From: Micromonospora zingiberis
GTDB lineage: Bacteria > Actinomycetota > Actinomycetes > Mycobacteriales > Micromonosporaceae
Assembly: GCF_004331455.1 (NCBI RefSeq)
Contig: NZ_SJJR01000019.1
Coordinates: 55,501-119,500 of the forward strand
DNA length: 64,000 nt
Direction of reading: 5' to 3'
This document shows, piece after piece, positions 39,585 through 47,690 of the stretch. Position numbers and translations under genes: made by a program. The notes under the pieces were generated by a model, which saw only the letters and a list, made by a program, of their open reading frames with translations, was not told the origin of the DNA and made no database searches. The first letter of the stretch is position 1. Each line of letters begins with the position of its first letter.

Positions 39585-39682
39585 CCTTGCCTCCCGTCGT
39601 CCGCTGTCGCCTGCGGACGGGCTCCCCAGCACAGGTCGGCGCAAACCCACCTCGGCCCGCTACCGTGGCCCGGCCGGCAGGG

Positions 39683-40681
39683 TCACGGCCGGTCGGCCAC
39701 CCCGGCCGACGGCAGCCGACGGAGGGCGGCGTGGGCCAGCAGGTGGAACGCCTGCGCCTCGCTGGAGGTGCCCGGGGCGGTGAACTCTGGCGCCCCGCTG
39801 ACCCCGGTCACCAGCCCACGGGCGTCGAGCCGGCGCCCGGCGGCGGTGACCAACTCCCGGCCCACCGTGGCGTAGGAGGCCGGTAGCCAGCCGTCGGCGA
39901 CGCCGGTCAGCGTCGCGTACGCGAGCATCTGCGCCACGTTCGCCTCACGGAAGCTGCCCGGATCGTCCAGCACGTCGGGGAAGAGCCCGTCGTCGCCACG
40001 GCACGCCAGGCAGGCGTCGATCACCTCGCGGGCGTGCCCGGCGAGTTCCTCGCGTACGCCGGGCGGCCAGTCGGCGCACAGCCGTAGGGCCCGGCTGATC
40101 CCGGCGACCACCCAGCCGTTGCCGGTGCCCCAGTGCTGCGGATGGGTCAGGCGACCGCGGCTCTCGTCCCAGCGGGCGGCGTAGCGGCCGGTGTCCGCGT
40201 CGTGCAGCCGTTCGCGGTGCCCGCGCACCTGGGCGGCGGCCAGCTCCGGATGCCCGGTCGCGGCCAGCAGCGGCACCACCATGTACACCGTGTCGGCCCA
40301 GACCTCTCGGGTGCCGAGCAGGTGGAACAGGGTGCCGTCGGCAGCGCGGGGCGCGTCGACGAGCAACCAGCGCGACTGGGCCCGCAACGCGGCGGCGAAT
40401 CGGGGCGCACCGGTGAGCGCCGCCGCGTGCCGTACCGCCTCGCCGCAGGCCGCCCCGTTGACCGCACCCTGCTCCGCACCGGCGTCACCGAGCCGGCCGT
40501 CCGGGTGCTGCCGGGTCACCGCCGCGTTGGCCAGCAGCACCACCAGCTCGTCGAGCCCGAGATCGAGCGCCGCGTGCGCGGCCACCCCCTGCTCCCAGGA
40601 CTGCCGCTGCATGGCCAGCAGCGCCGTCAGCACCCGGTCGAGCCGTGCGTCCACTGTCCGGGGTCGAGGTCGCAGGCTCAT
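39683..40681 (-). CDS. glycoside hydrolase family 88/105-like protein
   Basis: A 332-residue protein with the (alpha/alpha)6-barrel pattern of unsaturated uronyl hydrolases: 'LLAMQRQSWEQGVAAHAA', 'REVWADTVYMVVPLLAAT' (with the catalytic-type Asp) and 'HPQHWGTGNGWVVAGISR'. Family members cleave the unsaturated uronic acid from pectin or glycosaminoglycan fragments left by lyases. No signal peptide is visible, so it acts inside the cell. No polysaccharide lyase lies nearby. ATG 40681 follows an in-frame GTG at 40684; either could start. Confidence 0.82.
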   Translation of the reverse strand: MSLRPRPRTVDARLDRVLTALLAMQRQSWEQGVAAHAALDLGLDELVVLLANAAVTRQHPDGRLGDAGAEQGAVNGAACGEAVRHAAALTGAPRFAAALRAQSRWLLVDAPRAADGTLFHLLGTREVWADTVYMVVPLLAATGHPELAAAQVRGHRERLHDADTGRYAARWDESRGRLTHPQHWGTGNGWVVAGISRALRLCADWPPGVREELAGHAREVIDACLACRGDDGLFPDVLDDPGSFREANVAQMLAYATLTGVADGWLPASYATVGRELVTAAGRRLDARGLVTGVSGAPEFTAPGTSSEAQAFHLLAHAALRRLPSAGVADRP

Positions 40682-40760
40682 CACGGCACGCTAACAAGGG
40701 GCGGGGCCGGCCGGCCGCCAGCGGTTGCCGATCCGGCCGAGCGGCGGTGCACTGAATTAC

Positions 40761-41693
40761 ATGACTGTCATCAAGGTGGGCACGTCCTCGTGGGCCGACC
40801 GGACGCTGCTGCGTTCCGGCTGGTACCCGCGTGAGGTGAACGACCCGGCCGGTCGGCTGGGCTACTACGCCGACAGGTTCGCGCTGGTCGAGGTGGACAC
40901 GTCGTACTACGCGGTGCCGACGCCGGAGACGACGCAGGGCTGGGTCGAGGCGACCCCGGACGGGTTCACCTTCAACGTCAAGGCGTACCGCCTCTTCACC
41001 GGCCACCCGACGCCGGTCGCCACCCTCCCCGCCGACCTGCGTCCGGCCGGCGGGCCGGACCGGATCCGGCGGCGTGACCTGCCGTCCCCGGCGTACGACG
41101 AGCTGTGGCGCCGGTTCCGTGCGGCGCTGGCCCCGATCGCGGCGGCCGACCGGCTCGGCGCGGTGTTGTTGCAGTTCCCGCCGTGGCTGGCCCGCAGCGA
41201 CGCGGCCCGGCGTCGGATCGCGGAACTGGCCGACCGCTGCCGACCCTGGCGGGTCGCCGTCGAACTGCGGCACGGATCCTGGTTCGACGGTCCGGCGGCG
41301 CTGGAGACGCTGGCCTTTCTCCGCGAGCACGAGCTGACCAACTGCGGCGTGGACATGCCGCAGGACCGCCCCGAGTCGGTGCCACCGATCCTGGTCGCCA
41401 CCGCCGGCCTGGCCATGGTGCGGATGCACGGGCACAGCACCGAATGGGACAGCGGCGACAAGGAGGACCGGTTCCGGTACGCCTATGGCGACCGGGAACT
41501 GCGCTGCTGGTCGGAACTGCTGACCGAACTCGCCGGGCAGGCCGACGAGCTGCACGTGTTGTTCAACAACTGCTGCGCCGGGCAGGCTCAGCGCGACGCC
41601 GAACGGCTCGCCGAGCTGCTCGGGGCGCCGGCCGCCACGGCCGCCCGCACCGTCGGGGTCGCCGCCGGAGCCGACCGGTCACCGCCCCGATGA
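40761..41693 (+). CDS. DUF72 (YecE) family protein
   Basis: A 310-residue protein with the DUF72 pattern: 'VIKVGTSSWADRTLLRSG' at the N-terminus, 'ALVEVDTSYYAVPTPETT', 'GFTFNVKAYRLFTGH', 'GAVLLQFPPWLARSD' and 'LHVLFNNCCAGQAQRDAE'. The fold is a TIM barrel; activity is unknown, though a nucleic-acid-related role has been suggested for relatives. ATG 40761 is where the conserved family N-terminus begins. It is divergent from the GH88-like gene. Confidence 0.88.
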   Translation: MTVIKVGTSSWADRTLLRSGWYPREVNDPAGRLGYYADRFALVEVDTSYYAVPTPETTQGWVEATPDGFTFNVKAYRLFTGHPTPVATLPADLRPAGGPDRIRRRDLPSPAYDELWRRFRAALAPIAAADRLGAVLLQFPPWLARSDAARRRIAELADRCRPWRVAVELRHGSWFDGPAALETLAFLREHELTNCGVDMPQDRPESVPPILVATAGLAMVRMHGHSTEWDSGDKEDRFRYAYGDRELRCWSELLTELAGQADELHVLFNNCCAGQAQRDAERLAELLGAPAATAARTVGVAAGADRSPPR

Positions 41694-41697
41694 GCTG

Positions 41698-41768
41698 GCC
41701 AGGTCGGCAGCACACCAACCGGTCAGATCGGCAGCACCAACCGGCCAGGTCGGCAGCACATCAGCCGG
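41698..41768. repeat. short imperfect tandem repeat
   Basis: About 2.5 copies of a 26- to 28-bp unit built on GGCCAGGTCGGCAGCACA, filling the gap between the stop of the DUF72 gene and the 3' end of the convergent small acidic protein. It may act as a spacer or terminator; no hairpin is obvious. Confidence 0.6.
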
Positions 41769-42149
41769 TCAACTCCGCCAGGACACCCCTTCCGGTCGCA
41801 TGCCGGTCGCTTCCTCCAGCGCGTTGTCCGGCAGGTCCTCGTCGGCGACCTCCTCGGGAAACGGGCGGCGTGCCGGCGCCGGATCCGGGGGTGCGCCCGG
41901 ACCGGCGGCCGGCGTTCTGGTCGGCTCCACCGACCCGAACCCGTGCCGGCCGGCGAGCGGATGCTCCTCGGGGGTCTCACCCGCTCGCCGTTCACCGCGC
42001 CGGCCCTCCGGTACGGCGGTGTCCTCGCTGCCCTCGTCCATCGGTGAGTCGGCACCGGCACCCCAGGGCGGGTCGGCGTCGAAGCCGCCCGTCGTCCCCC
42101 AGGGCTCGACACTTTCGGGGCCCCGGTCCTGCCTGTCCCTGTCCGTCAT
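41769..42149 (-). CDS. small hydrophilic protein of unknown function
   Basis: A 126-residue protein, rich in Pro, Gly, Glu, Asp and Arg, without membrane segments or recognisable domain; probably largely disordered. Its only conserved-looking part is the acidic C-terminus ('FPEEVADEDLPDNALEEA'). ATG 42149 has GAGG five bases upstream; an in-frame GTG lies two codons earlier. It follows a membrane-associated protein gene on the same strand by 59 bases. Similar small proteins are frequent orphans in Micromonosporaceae; no function is proposed. Confidence 0.55.
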   Translation of the reverse strand: MTDRDRQDRGPESVEPWGTTGGFDADPPWGAGADSPMDEGSEDTAVPEGRRGERRAGETPEEHPLAGRHGFGSVEPTRTPAAGPGAPPDPAPARRPFPEEVADEDLPDNALEEATGMRPEGVSWRS

Positions 42150-42208
42150 GGCCACCTCGCTGATCGGCGCCGGTTACCGGCCGGCGGTCCGGATGCTGCC
42201 GCCGGCGC

Positions 42209-42889
42209 TCAGCGGCCGGACATCGTCATCTGCCGGCGGACCGCCTGCATCGCCGCCATCCGGCGGGCGTTGCGGCCCATCGCCTTCGACATGTGCATCA
42301 GGCCCATGCCCTTGGCCATCGTCCTCGGCGCGTGCATCATGCCGTTCGCCCGGCCGAGCATGCCGCGCAGGACCTGCCCGGGCTTCTGCTGCTCACCCAT
42401 GTACGCGGTGACCACGATCAGCGCGCCGGTCAGCGCCGGGATCGTCCACTGGAGCAGTTTGAGCTGCCGCTGGTAGGAGGCCACGTCCGACGGCGTCTGC
42501 TGGTTCGGTTCGGTGGCGCCCTGCACGGGTGGCCCGCCGGCCTTGGCCAGGCGCATGCCGAGCAGCCGGCTGTAGCCGGTCACCGCGAGGGCGCTGACGG
42601 TCAGCGCCGTCTTGACGGTGCTTGCCCGACCGACGCCCTTCTGGGCGGCCATCCGAGGGCTCTCGGTGACCAGTTCACCGACCGCGCCCGCGAGGTGGGC
42701 GCCGATGGCGGCGGCGTTGACCGGGGTCCATTTGGACCAGCCGGCCGAGGCCACCGGAAGTCGCTGGGTCGAGTCCCCGACCCGGGCCGCGGCGCCGTTG
42801 ACGCCGAAGGCTCCCATCAGGGAGCCACCGAACCAGGCCGCCAGGCCCAGGTCGTGCATGGATCGTAGGGTGGTGTGGCTGTCCGACAT
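42209..42889 (-). CDS. membrane-associated protein of unknown function
   Basis: A 226-residue protein with hydrophobic segments near 14-35, 60-75, 90-105 and 148-166 ('WTIPALTGALIVVTAYMG'). The start is 'MHDLGLAAWFGGSLMGAF', and the C-terminus is Met- and Arg-rich ('GLMHMSKAMGRNARRMAA'). I recognise the type from actinobacterial genomes but no named family or role. GGAAGGGG precedes the ATG by about five bases. The Met/His-rich tail might bind metal, which is speculation. Confidence 0.65.
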   Translation of the reverse strand: MSDSHTTLRSMHDLGLAAWFGGSLMGAFGVNGAAARVGDSTQRLPVASAGWSKWTPVNAAAIGAHLAGAVGELVTESPRMAAQKGVGRASTVKTALTVSALAVTGYSRLLGMRLAKAGGPPVQGATEPNQQTPSDVASYQRQLKLLQWTIPALTGALIVVTAYMGEQQKPGQVLRGMLGRANGMMHAPRTMAKGMGLMHMSKAMGRNARRMAAMQAVRRQMTMSGR

Positions 42890-42970
42890 GTCGTCCCCTT
42901 CCGCCGTTTCGAGCGCTGCGGCTTACCCCCGTTGCGGGGCGGTAATCGCCGGGCCCGTGGCGGTGTCGCC

Positions 42971-43834
42971 TCAACGCCGGGGAAGGGTGGCGGCGAACTC
43001 GGCGACCCGCGCGGCCAGCGGCGCGGCGGCGTGGCGTACCCAGGTGAAGTGATCCAGCGCGGCGCCGCCCGAGCTGGCGTGCCGTTCGCGTACGACGGGG
43101 GCCGCGGTGAGCTTGGCGCAGAGCCGGTCCAGCGTCGGATGCGGAGTGTACTGGTCGCCGTCGACGCTGACCGCCAGCACCGGGGTGTGGATCCGCCCGA
43201 TCGCGGCCTCGGTGTCGACCCCGTGCAACTGCGGGAAGTGGCCGGTCCGCGCGGTGTGGGCCCAGTCGCGGATCACCCCGCGCGCCTGCCGGCCACCGAA
43301 CCCCCAGCCGGGCCAGACGCCGAGCAGCCGGCTCGTGGCGGCGATGCCCTGGGTGTACGGCAGCACGCCGTAGCGGCGCGGGCCGGCGAAGTCCCGCCAG
43401 TACGGGATCCCGACGGCGACCAGCGCCAACCCGTCGATCTCCTGCTCGCCGTGCAGGGCCAGGTGCAGTACGGCGGCCTGCCCGCCGAGGGAGTGTCCCA
43501 GCAGCAGGGTGGGCCGCCCGTCGAGCCGGCTCTTGAGGGCCGCTCGGACGGCACCGACGTCGGCGGCCAGTTCCGCGTAGCCGTACCGGCAGGTTCGGCT
43601 CGGTCGGGGCGTGCTTTCGCCGGTGCCGCGCAGGTCGGCCACGACCACCGCCAGTCCGGCGGCGTGTAGTGCGGCGGCGAACGGCCGGTAGTACCGGGCC
43701 CGGACGCCCATCGCCGGCGTGATCAGCACCACCGGCGCCCCTGCCGGGCCTGCCGGCTCCGGATAGACCTGGATGCCGAGGCGGGCGCCGTCGACCTGGA
43801 CGAAGTCCTGCACGTATTCCACCGTCGCGCTCAC
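42971..43834 (-). CDS. alpha/beta hydrolase family protein
   Basis: A 287-residue hydrolase. The nucleophile elbow is 'LLLGHSLGGQAAVLHLAL' (G-H-S-L-G), the oxyanion region 'APVVLITPAMGVRARYY', an Asp candidate lies in 'LAVSVDGDQYTPHPTLD', and the His in 'GAALDHFTWVRHAAAP'. The overall pattern resembles serine aminopeptidase-S33-like esterases. No signal peptide. Substrate unknown. It lies between unrelated genes on the same strand with no overlap. Confidence 0.85.
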   Translation of the reverse strand: MSATVEYVQDFVQVDGARLGIQVYPEPAGPAGAPVVLITPAMGVRARYYRPFAAALHAAGLAVVVADLRGTGESTPRPSRTCRYGYAELAADVGAVRAALKSRLDGRPTLLLGHSLGGQAAVLHLALHGEQEIDGLALVAVGIPYWRDFAGPRRYGVLPYTQGIAATSRLLGVWPGWGFGGRQARGVIRDWAHTARTGHFPQLHGVDTEAAIGRIHTPVLAVSVDGDQYTPHPTLDRLCAKLTAAPVVRERHASSGGAALDHFTWVRHAAAPLAARVAEFAATLPRR

Positions 43835-43998
43835 CAGATCAGGTTACCGGCGGGTAGGTCCGCTGCGTGGCCCCGCCTCGGCCGGCGCCGGCGGCCGGAT
43901 CCGGGTCCGCGCGCATTCAGCGGCCAGCCGGTCGTGCGACCCGTACGCCGCGGCGCCCGGCCCGAGGTGGGTCGAGCGCTGCGGCGTACGGGCGGTGC

Positions 43999-45258
43999 TC
44001 AGGAGACGCTGATCGTGCCGTTCGACGCGCGTACACAGCTCACCGAGCGGGCGGCGGTGGTGGCGGCGCCGGACAGGCACTGCCCGAGCACCTGGTGCCC
44101 GGCGGCGTTCGGGTGCCACGACTCCTGGCAGGTCTGGAAGTAGGTCACGCAGGTGTTCGCGATCCGCTGGATGGCGATCTTGTCCTTGCCGGAGAGGCTG
44201 GTGACGAAGGTGCCGTTGGGCGGGTTGTCCATCAACCGGATCGGGGTGGCCAGGGTGCCGGTCGGGCTGTTCGAGTTCTCGCACAGCCGCGCGCCGTCGA
44301 AGGCCCGCTGCACGTTGAGGTAGACCAGGTCGGCGCCGGGGAACTCGGCGGCCAGGGTGTCCCGGCTGGAACGCACGATGGTGCCGAGGCCCTGGGAGAA
44401 GCGGTGGCCGGGGGCGAGGCTGGCCCGGTGGATCGGGCAGCCGGCGGCGTACCGCTCGGCGCCGAGGGCGCGGAACTTGTCCCGGGTGTCGTCCCGGCTG
44501 TCCTCCGAGTGGTAGGACCCCTCCAACTCCAGTGGCAGCGGGTTGGTGTAGTCCTGCAACACCACCCGGTGCTGACCGTCGGCATCGACCTCGCGCAGGG
44601 TGGTCAGGATCTGGCGTACCGCCGCGGTGGTCTCGGCGGTCGCGGCGCTGAGCTGGGCGGCGGTGGCCAGGTCGGCGTCGCTGCACGGCTTCTGCTCCAC
44701 CGGGCCGTTGAGGTACGCCCAGAACTCCCACCAGCCGGTCCAGGCGTCGGCGATGAACCGGTTGGCGCACTTCTCGGCCACCCCACCGAAGGTGAACGAG
44801 CTGTTGTTGGAGCCGAGGCCGATCAGCACCACGTCGATGTCGTGGGTCCGGGCGACCGCACGGAGCTGGTCGAGTTGGGCGGCGACCTGGCGCCCACTGG
44901 CCCGGGCCGACGAGGCGGCGGCGATGTCGTGCGGCTGGCCGCCGGAGCAGGCCAGGTTGAACCGGTCCTGGATGCCGGGCAGTGTCGCCCGATGCAGTGA
45001 GGCGTTGGCCGACCGGTGGCAGAAGAAGGCGTTGCTGTTCGGTGCGGTCCAGCCCGGGAAGCCCTGCGCCACCCCGGCCGAGTCGACCACCGGCTGGTAC
45101 GCCCCGGCTCCCTCGCCGCTGATGAAGCTGTCGCCGAGGGCGACCGCCGCGGTGGGCAGCGCCGCCGCGGCGGGGGCGGCGCCCGTCACGGCGGTGGAAA
45201 GGGTCGCCGCGGCGACGGCCAGGGCCATCGCGGCGGCGGTACGACGCAACCCGGACAT
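43999..45258 (-). CDS. secreted SGNH/GDSL hydrolase
   Basis: A 419-residue exported esterase-type enzyme. A signal peptide ends near 'GAAPAAAALPTA' (about residue 33). Block I is 'AVALGDSFISGEGAGAY' with the nucleophile Ser, an Asn block occurs in 'VLIGLGSNNSSFTFGG', and the Asp/His block V is 'ESWHPNAAGHQVLGQ'. Many Cys pairs suggest disulfides in the mature protein. Such enzymes hydrolyse lipids or acyl groups on polysaccharides. A 17-bp palindrome lies about 45 bases upstream of the start. Confidence 0.88.
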   Translation of the reverse strand: MSGLRRTAAAMALAVAAATLSTAVTGAAPAAAALPTAAVALGDSFISGEGAGAYQPVVDSAGVAQGFPGWTAPNSNAFFCHRSANASLHRATLPGIQDRFNLACSGGQPHDIAAASSARASGRQVAAQLDQLRAVARTHDIDVVLIGLGSNNSSFTFGGVAEKCANRFIADAWTGWWEFWAYLNGPVEQKPCSDADLATAAQLSAATAETTAAVRQILTTLREVDADGQHRVVLQDYTNPLPLELEGSYHSEDSRDDTRDKFRALGAERYAAGCPIHRASLAPGHRFSQGLGTIVRSSRDTLAAEFPGADLVYLNVQRAFDGARLCENSNSPTGTLATPIRLMDNPPNGTFVTSLSGKDKIAIQRIANTCVTYFQTCQESWHPNAAGHQVLGQCLSGAATTAARSVSCVRASNGTISVS

Positions 45259-45601
45259 GGCATCCCCATCCGTTCATCTAAATATGAAAGATCCTCTTGT
45301 GCGTGATGGAATCACGCAGGTGTGACGCACGTCAACAACGGGAAATAGCTGTGACACATGGGTCAGGCGGGAGTTAAATCTCCGCCCGGGAGACCCACCG
45401 CCCCGCCCAACGGGCATAAGGCCGGGAGCCGGGGCGTTGACCGCGGCAGTACCACCAGCAGCGGCCTCCTGCGGCGTGCCGCGCGGGTGTCCGCGTCACG
45501 TGTCGGGGCGTACGGCTACGCTCGCTGCGGCCGAGCCCATGCTGGGCCGACCACCGACGGTGCGGGGCAGCACATCGCCGAGACCGGGGAGTACGACGGA
45601 G
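45259..45601. other. 343-bp divergent region between SGNH hydrolase and parE
   Basis: The left third is AT-richer and holds a palindrome (45301-45317), likely promoter or operator of the hydrolase. The right part is ordinary GC-rich sequence, presumably containing the parE promoter. The parE frame is open back to 45437, but that stretch does not look like protein. No RNA gene was seen. Confidence 0.5.
45301..45317. promoter_or_regulatory. operator-like palindrome GCGTGAT-N3-ATCACGC
   Basis: Perfect 7-bp arms around GGA, 43 bases upstream of the SGNH hydrolase start codon at 45258. The GTGAT...ATCAC core recalls CRP-family or GntR-type sites; the regulator is unknown. Confidence 0.5.
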
Positions 45602-47659
45602 TTGACCGCAGAGCCTGAGACCCTGTACGGGGCCGACGACCTCACGCATCTTGAGGGGCTGGATGCCGTCCGCAAACGGCCCGGCATGTACATCGGTTCC
45701 ACCGACAGCCGTGGCGTGGGTCACCTCGTCAACGAGATCCTCGACAACTCCACCGACGAGGGCGTTGCCGGCCACGCCAAGAAGATCGAGGTCACCCTGC
45801 ACGCCGACGGCTCGGTGCAGGTCGACGACGACGGTCGGGGCATCCCCACCGACGTCCACGCCCGTTCCGGCATCTCCGGCGTCGAACTGGTACTCACCCG
45901 GCTGCACGCCGGCGGTAAGTTCGGCGGCTCCGGCTACAAGACCTCCGGCGGCCTGCACGGCGTCGGCGCCTCCGCGGTCAACGCGCTGTCGCGCCGCTTC
46001 GACGTCACCGTCCGCCGCGGCGGCAAGGTGCACGCCATGTCGTTCCGGCACGGCGTACCCGGCATCTTCGACGGCGACGGCCCGGACGCGCCGTTCACCG
46101 CCGGCCCCGGCCTCCAGGTCGTCGGCGCGGTGAAGCGCGGCCAGCGCACCGGCACCTCGATCCGCTACTGGTACGACGCCCGCTACTTCGAGACCGGCGC
46201 GGCGCTCGACCACGACGCCGTACGCGCCAAGCTGCGGCACACCGCCTTCCTGGTGCCCGGAGTCAGCTACACCCTGCGCGACCACACCGGCGAGGAATCG
46301 ACCGAGGAGCAGTTCCACTACCCCAACGGGCTCACCGACATGGTGGACTTCCTCGCCCCGGCCGGCGACCGGCCGGTCTCCGGCACCCTGCTCGTCACCG
46401 GCGAGGGCACCTACCGGGAGAACGCCGCCGACGCCAACGGCGTCATGCAGTCCAACGTGCAGCGGCGCGCCGAGATCGAGATCGCCTTCCGCTGGGGCAC
46501 CGGCTACGAACGCACCGTCGAGTGCTTCACCAACACCATCCGCAACGCGCACGGCGGCACCCACCGCAAGGGCTTCGAGCGGGCCCTGGCGCGTACCGTC
46601 GCCGACGCCGTACGCAACACCCGTGGCCTGCTCAAGGCCAAGGAGGACGCGCCCACCCTGGACGACGTGCTGGAGGGCATGACGGCGGTGGTGCACGTGC
46701 GGGTGCCCGAGCCGCAGTTCACCTCGCAGACCAAGGACGAACTCTCCACCGCCGGGGTCACCAAGGTCGTGCAGGGGCTGGTCGAGCAGCACGTCAAGTC
46801 CTGGTTGGACGACCGCAAGACCAAGACCGAGGCGCGTACGGTCCTCCAGAAGATCGTCGACGCGGCCCGGGTACGGCTCACCCAGAAGCAGCAGAAGGAC
46901 GCCGCCCGCCGCAAGACCGCCCTCGAAGGCGCCGCCATGCCGGCCAAGCTGGTCGACTGCCGCGCCTCCGGAATCGACCGCAGTGAGCTGTTCATCGTGG
47001 AGGGGGACAGCGCCCTGGGCACGGGGCGACTTGCCCGTTCCGCCGAATACCAGGCCCTTCTTCCGATTCGCGGCAAGATCCTCAACGTGCAGAAGGCCAA
47101 CCTCCAGCAGGTGCTGGACAACGCCGAGTGCGCCGCCATCGTGCAGGTGCTCGGCGCCGGATCGGGCCGCACGTTCGACCTCTCCGCGATGCGGTACGGC
47201 CGGGTGCTCATCATGGCCGACGCGGACGTCGACGGCGCCCACATCCGGACCCTGCTGATCACCCTCTTCGCCCGCTACATGCGCCCACTGATCGAGGCGG
47301 GCCGGCTCTACGCCGCGATGCCACCCCTGCACAAGGTCACCACCAAGGGGCGCAACCCGGAGACCGTCTACACCTACACCCAGGCGGAGATGGAGGCGAC
47401 GGTGCGTCGGCTGGAGCAGTCCGGCAAGCAGATCGTCACCCCGATTCCCCGGTTCAAGGGTCTCGGTGAGATGGACGCCGACGAGTTGTGGGAGACCACG
47501 ATGAACCCGGCCACCCGGGCGGTACGCCGGATCACCCTCGACGACGTCGACGCCGCCGAGCGGATCCTCGAACTGCTGATGGGGGAGAAGGTCGAGCCGC
47601 GCCGCAACTGGCTGATCGACTCCGCCGACCGCGTCGACCGCGACGCCATCGACGCCTGA
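45602..47659 (+). CDS. parE: DNA topoisomerase IV-type subunit B (second GyrB-like)
   Basis: A 685-residue type IIA topoisomerase ATPase subunit. The GHKL ATP site shows 'LVNEILDNSTDEGVAGHA', 'VQVDDDGRGIPTDVHA' and 'YKTSGGLHGVGASAVNAL'. The transducer and TOPRIM domains follow, with 'LFIVEGDSALGTGRLARS' and 'LIMADADVDGAHIRTLL', and the C-terminal 'IPRFKGLGEMDADELWET'. It supplies ATP-driven strand passage together with the ParC-like subunit 31 bases downstream. The start is taken as TTG 45602 (GGGGAG ten bases upstream), just before the conserved 'LEGLDAVRKRPGMYIGS'; ATG 45539 is an alternative. The pair is not next to dnaN/recF, which supports ParE/ParC rather than the gyrase locus. Confidence 0.88.
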   Translation: MTAEPETLYGADDLTHLEGLDAVRKRPGMYIGSTDSRGVGHLVNEILDNSTDEGVAGHAKKIEVTLHADGSVQVDDDGRGIPTDVHARSGISGVELVLTRLHAGGKFGGSGYKTSGGLHGVGASAVNALSRRFDVTVRRGGKVHAMSFRHGVPGIFDGDGPDAPFTAGPGLQVVGAVKRGQRTGTSIRYWYDARYFETGAALDHDAVRAKLRHTAFLVPGVSYTLRDHTGEESTEEQFHYPNGLTDMVDFLAPAGDRPVSGTLLVTGEGTYRENAADANGVMQSNVQRRAEIEIAFRWGTGYERTVECFTNTIRNAHGGTHRKGFERALARTVADAVRNTRGLLKAKEDAPTLDDVLEGMTAVVHVRVPEPQFTSQTKDELSTAGVTKVVQGLVEQHVKSWLDDRKTKTEARTVLQKIVDAARVRLTQKQQKDAARRKTALEGAAMPAKLVDCRASGIDRSELFIVEGDSALGTGRLARSAEYQALLPIRGKILNVQKANLQQVLDNAECAAIVQVLGAGSGRTFDLSAMRYGRVLIMADADVDGAHIRTLLITLFARYMRPLIEAGRLYAAMPPLHKVTTKGRNPETVYTYTQAEMEATVRRLEQSGKQIVTPIPRFKGLGEMDADELWETTMNPATRAVRRITLDDVDAAERILELLMGEKVEPRRNWLIDSADRVDRDAIDA

Positions 47660-47690
47660 CCATCGGGTTCTTCGGAAGGAAAGCTGAGCC

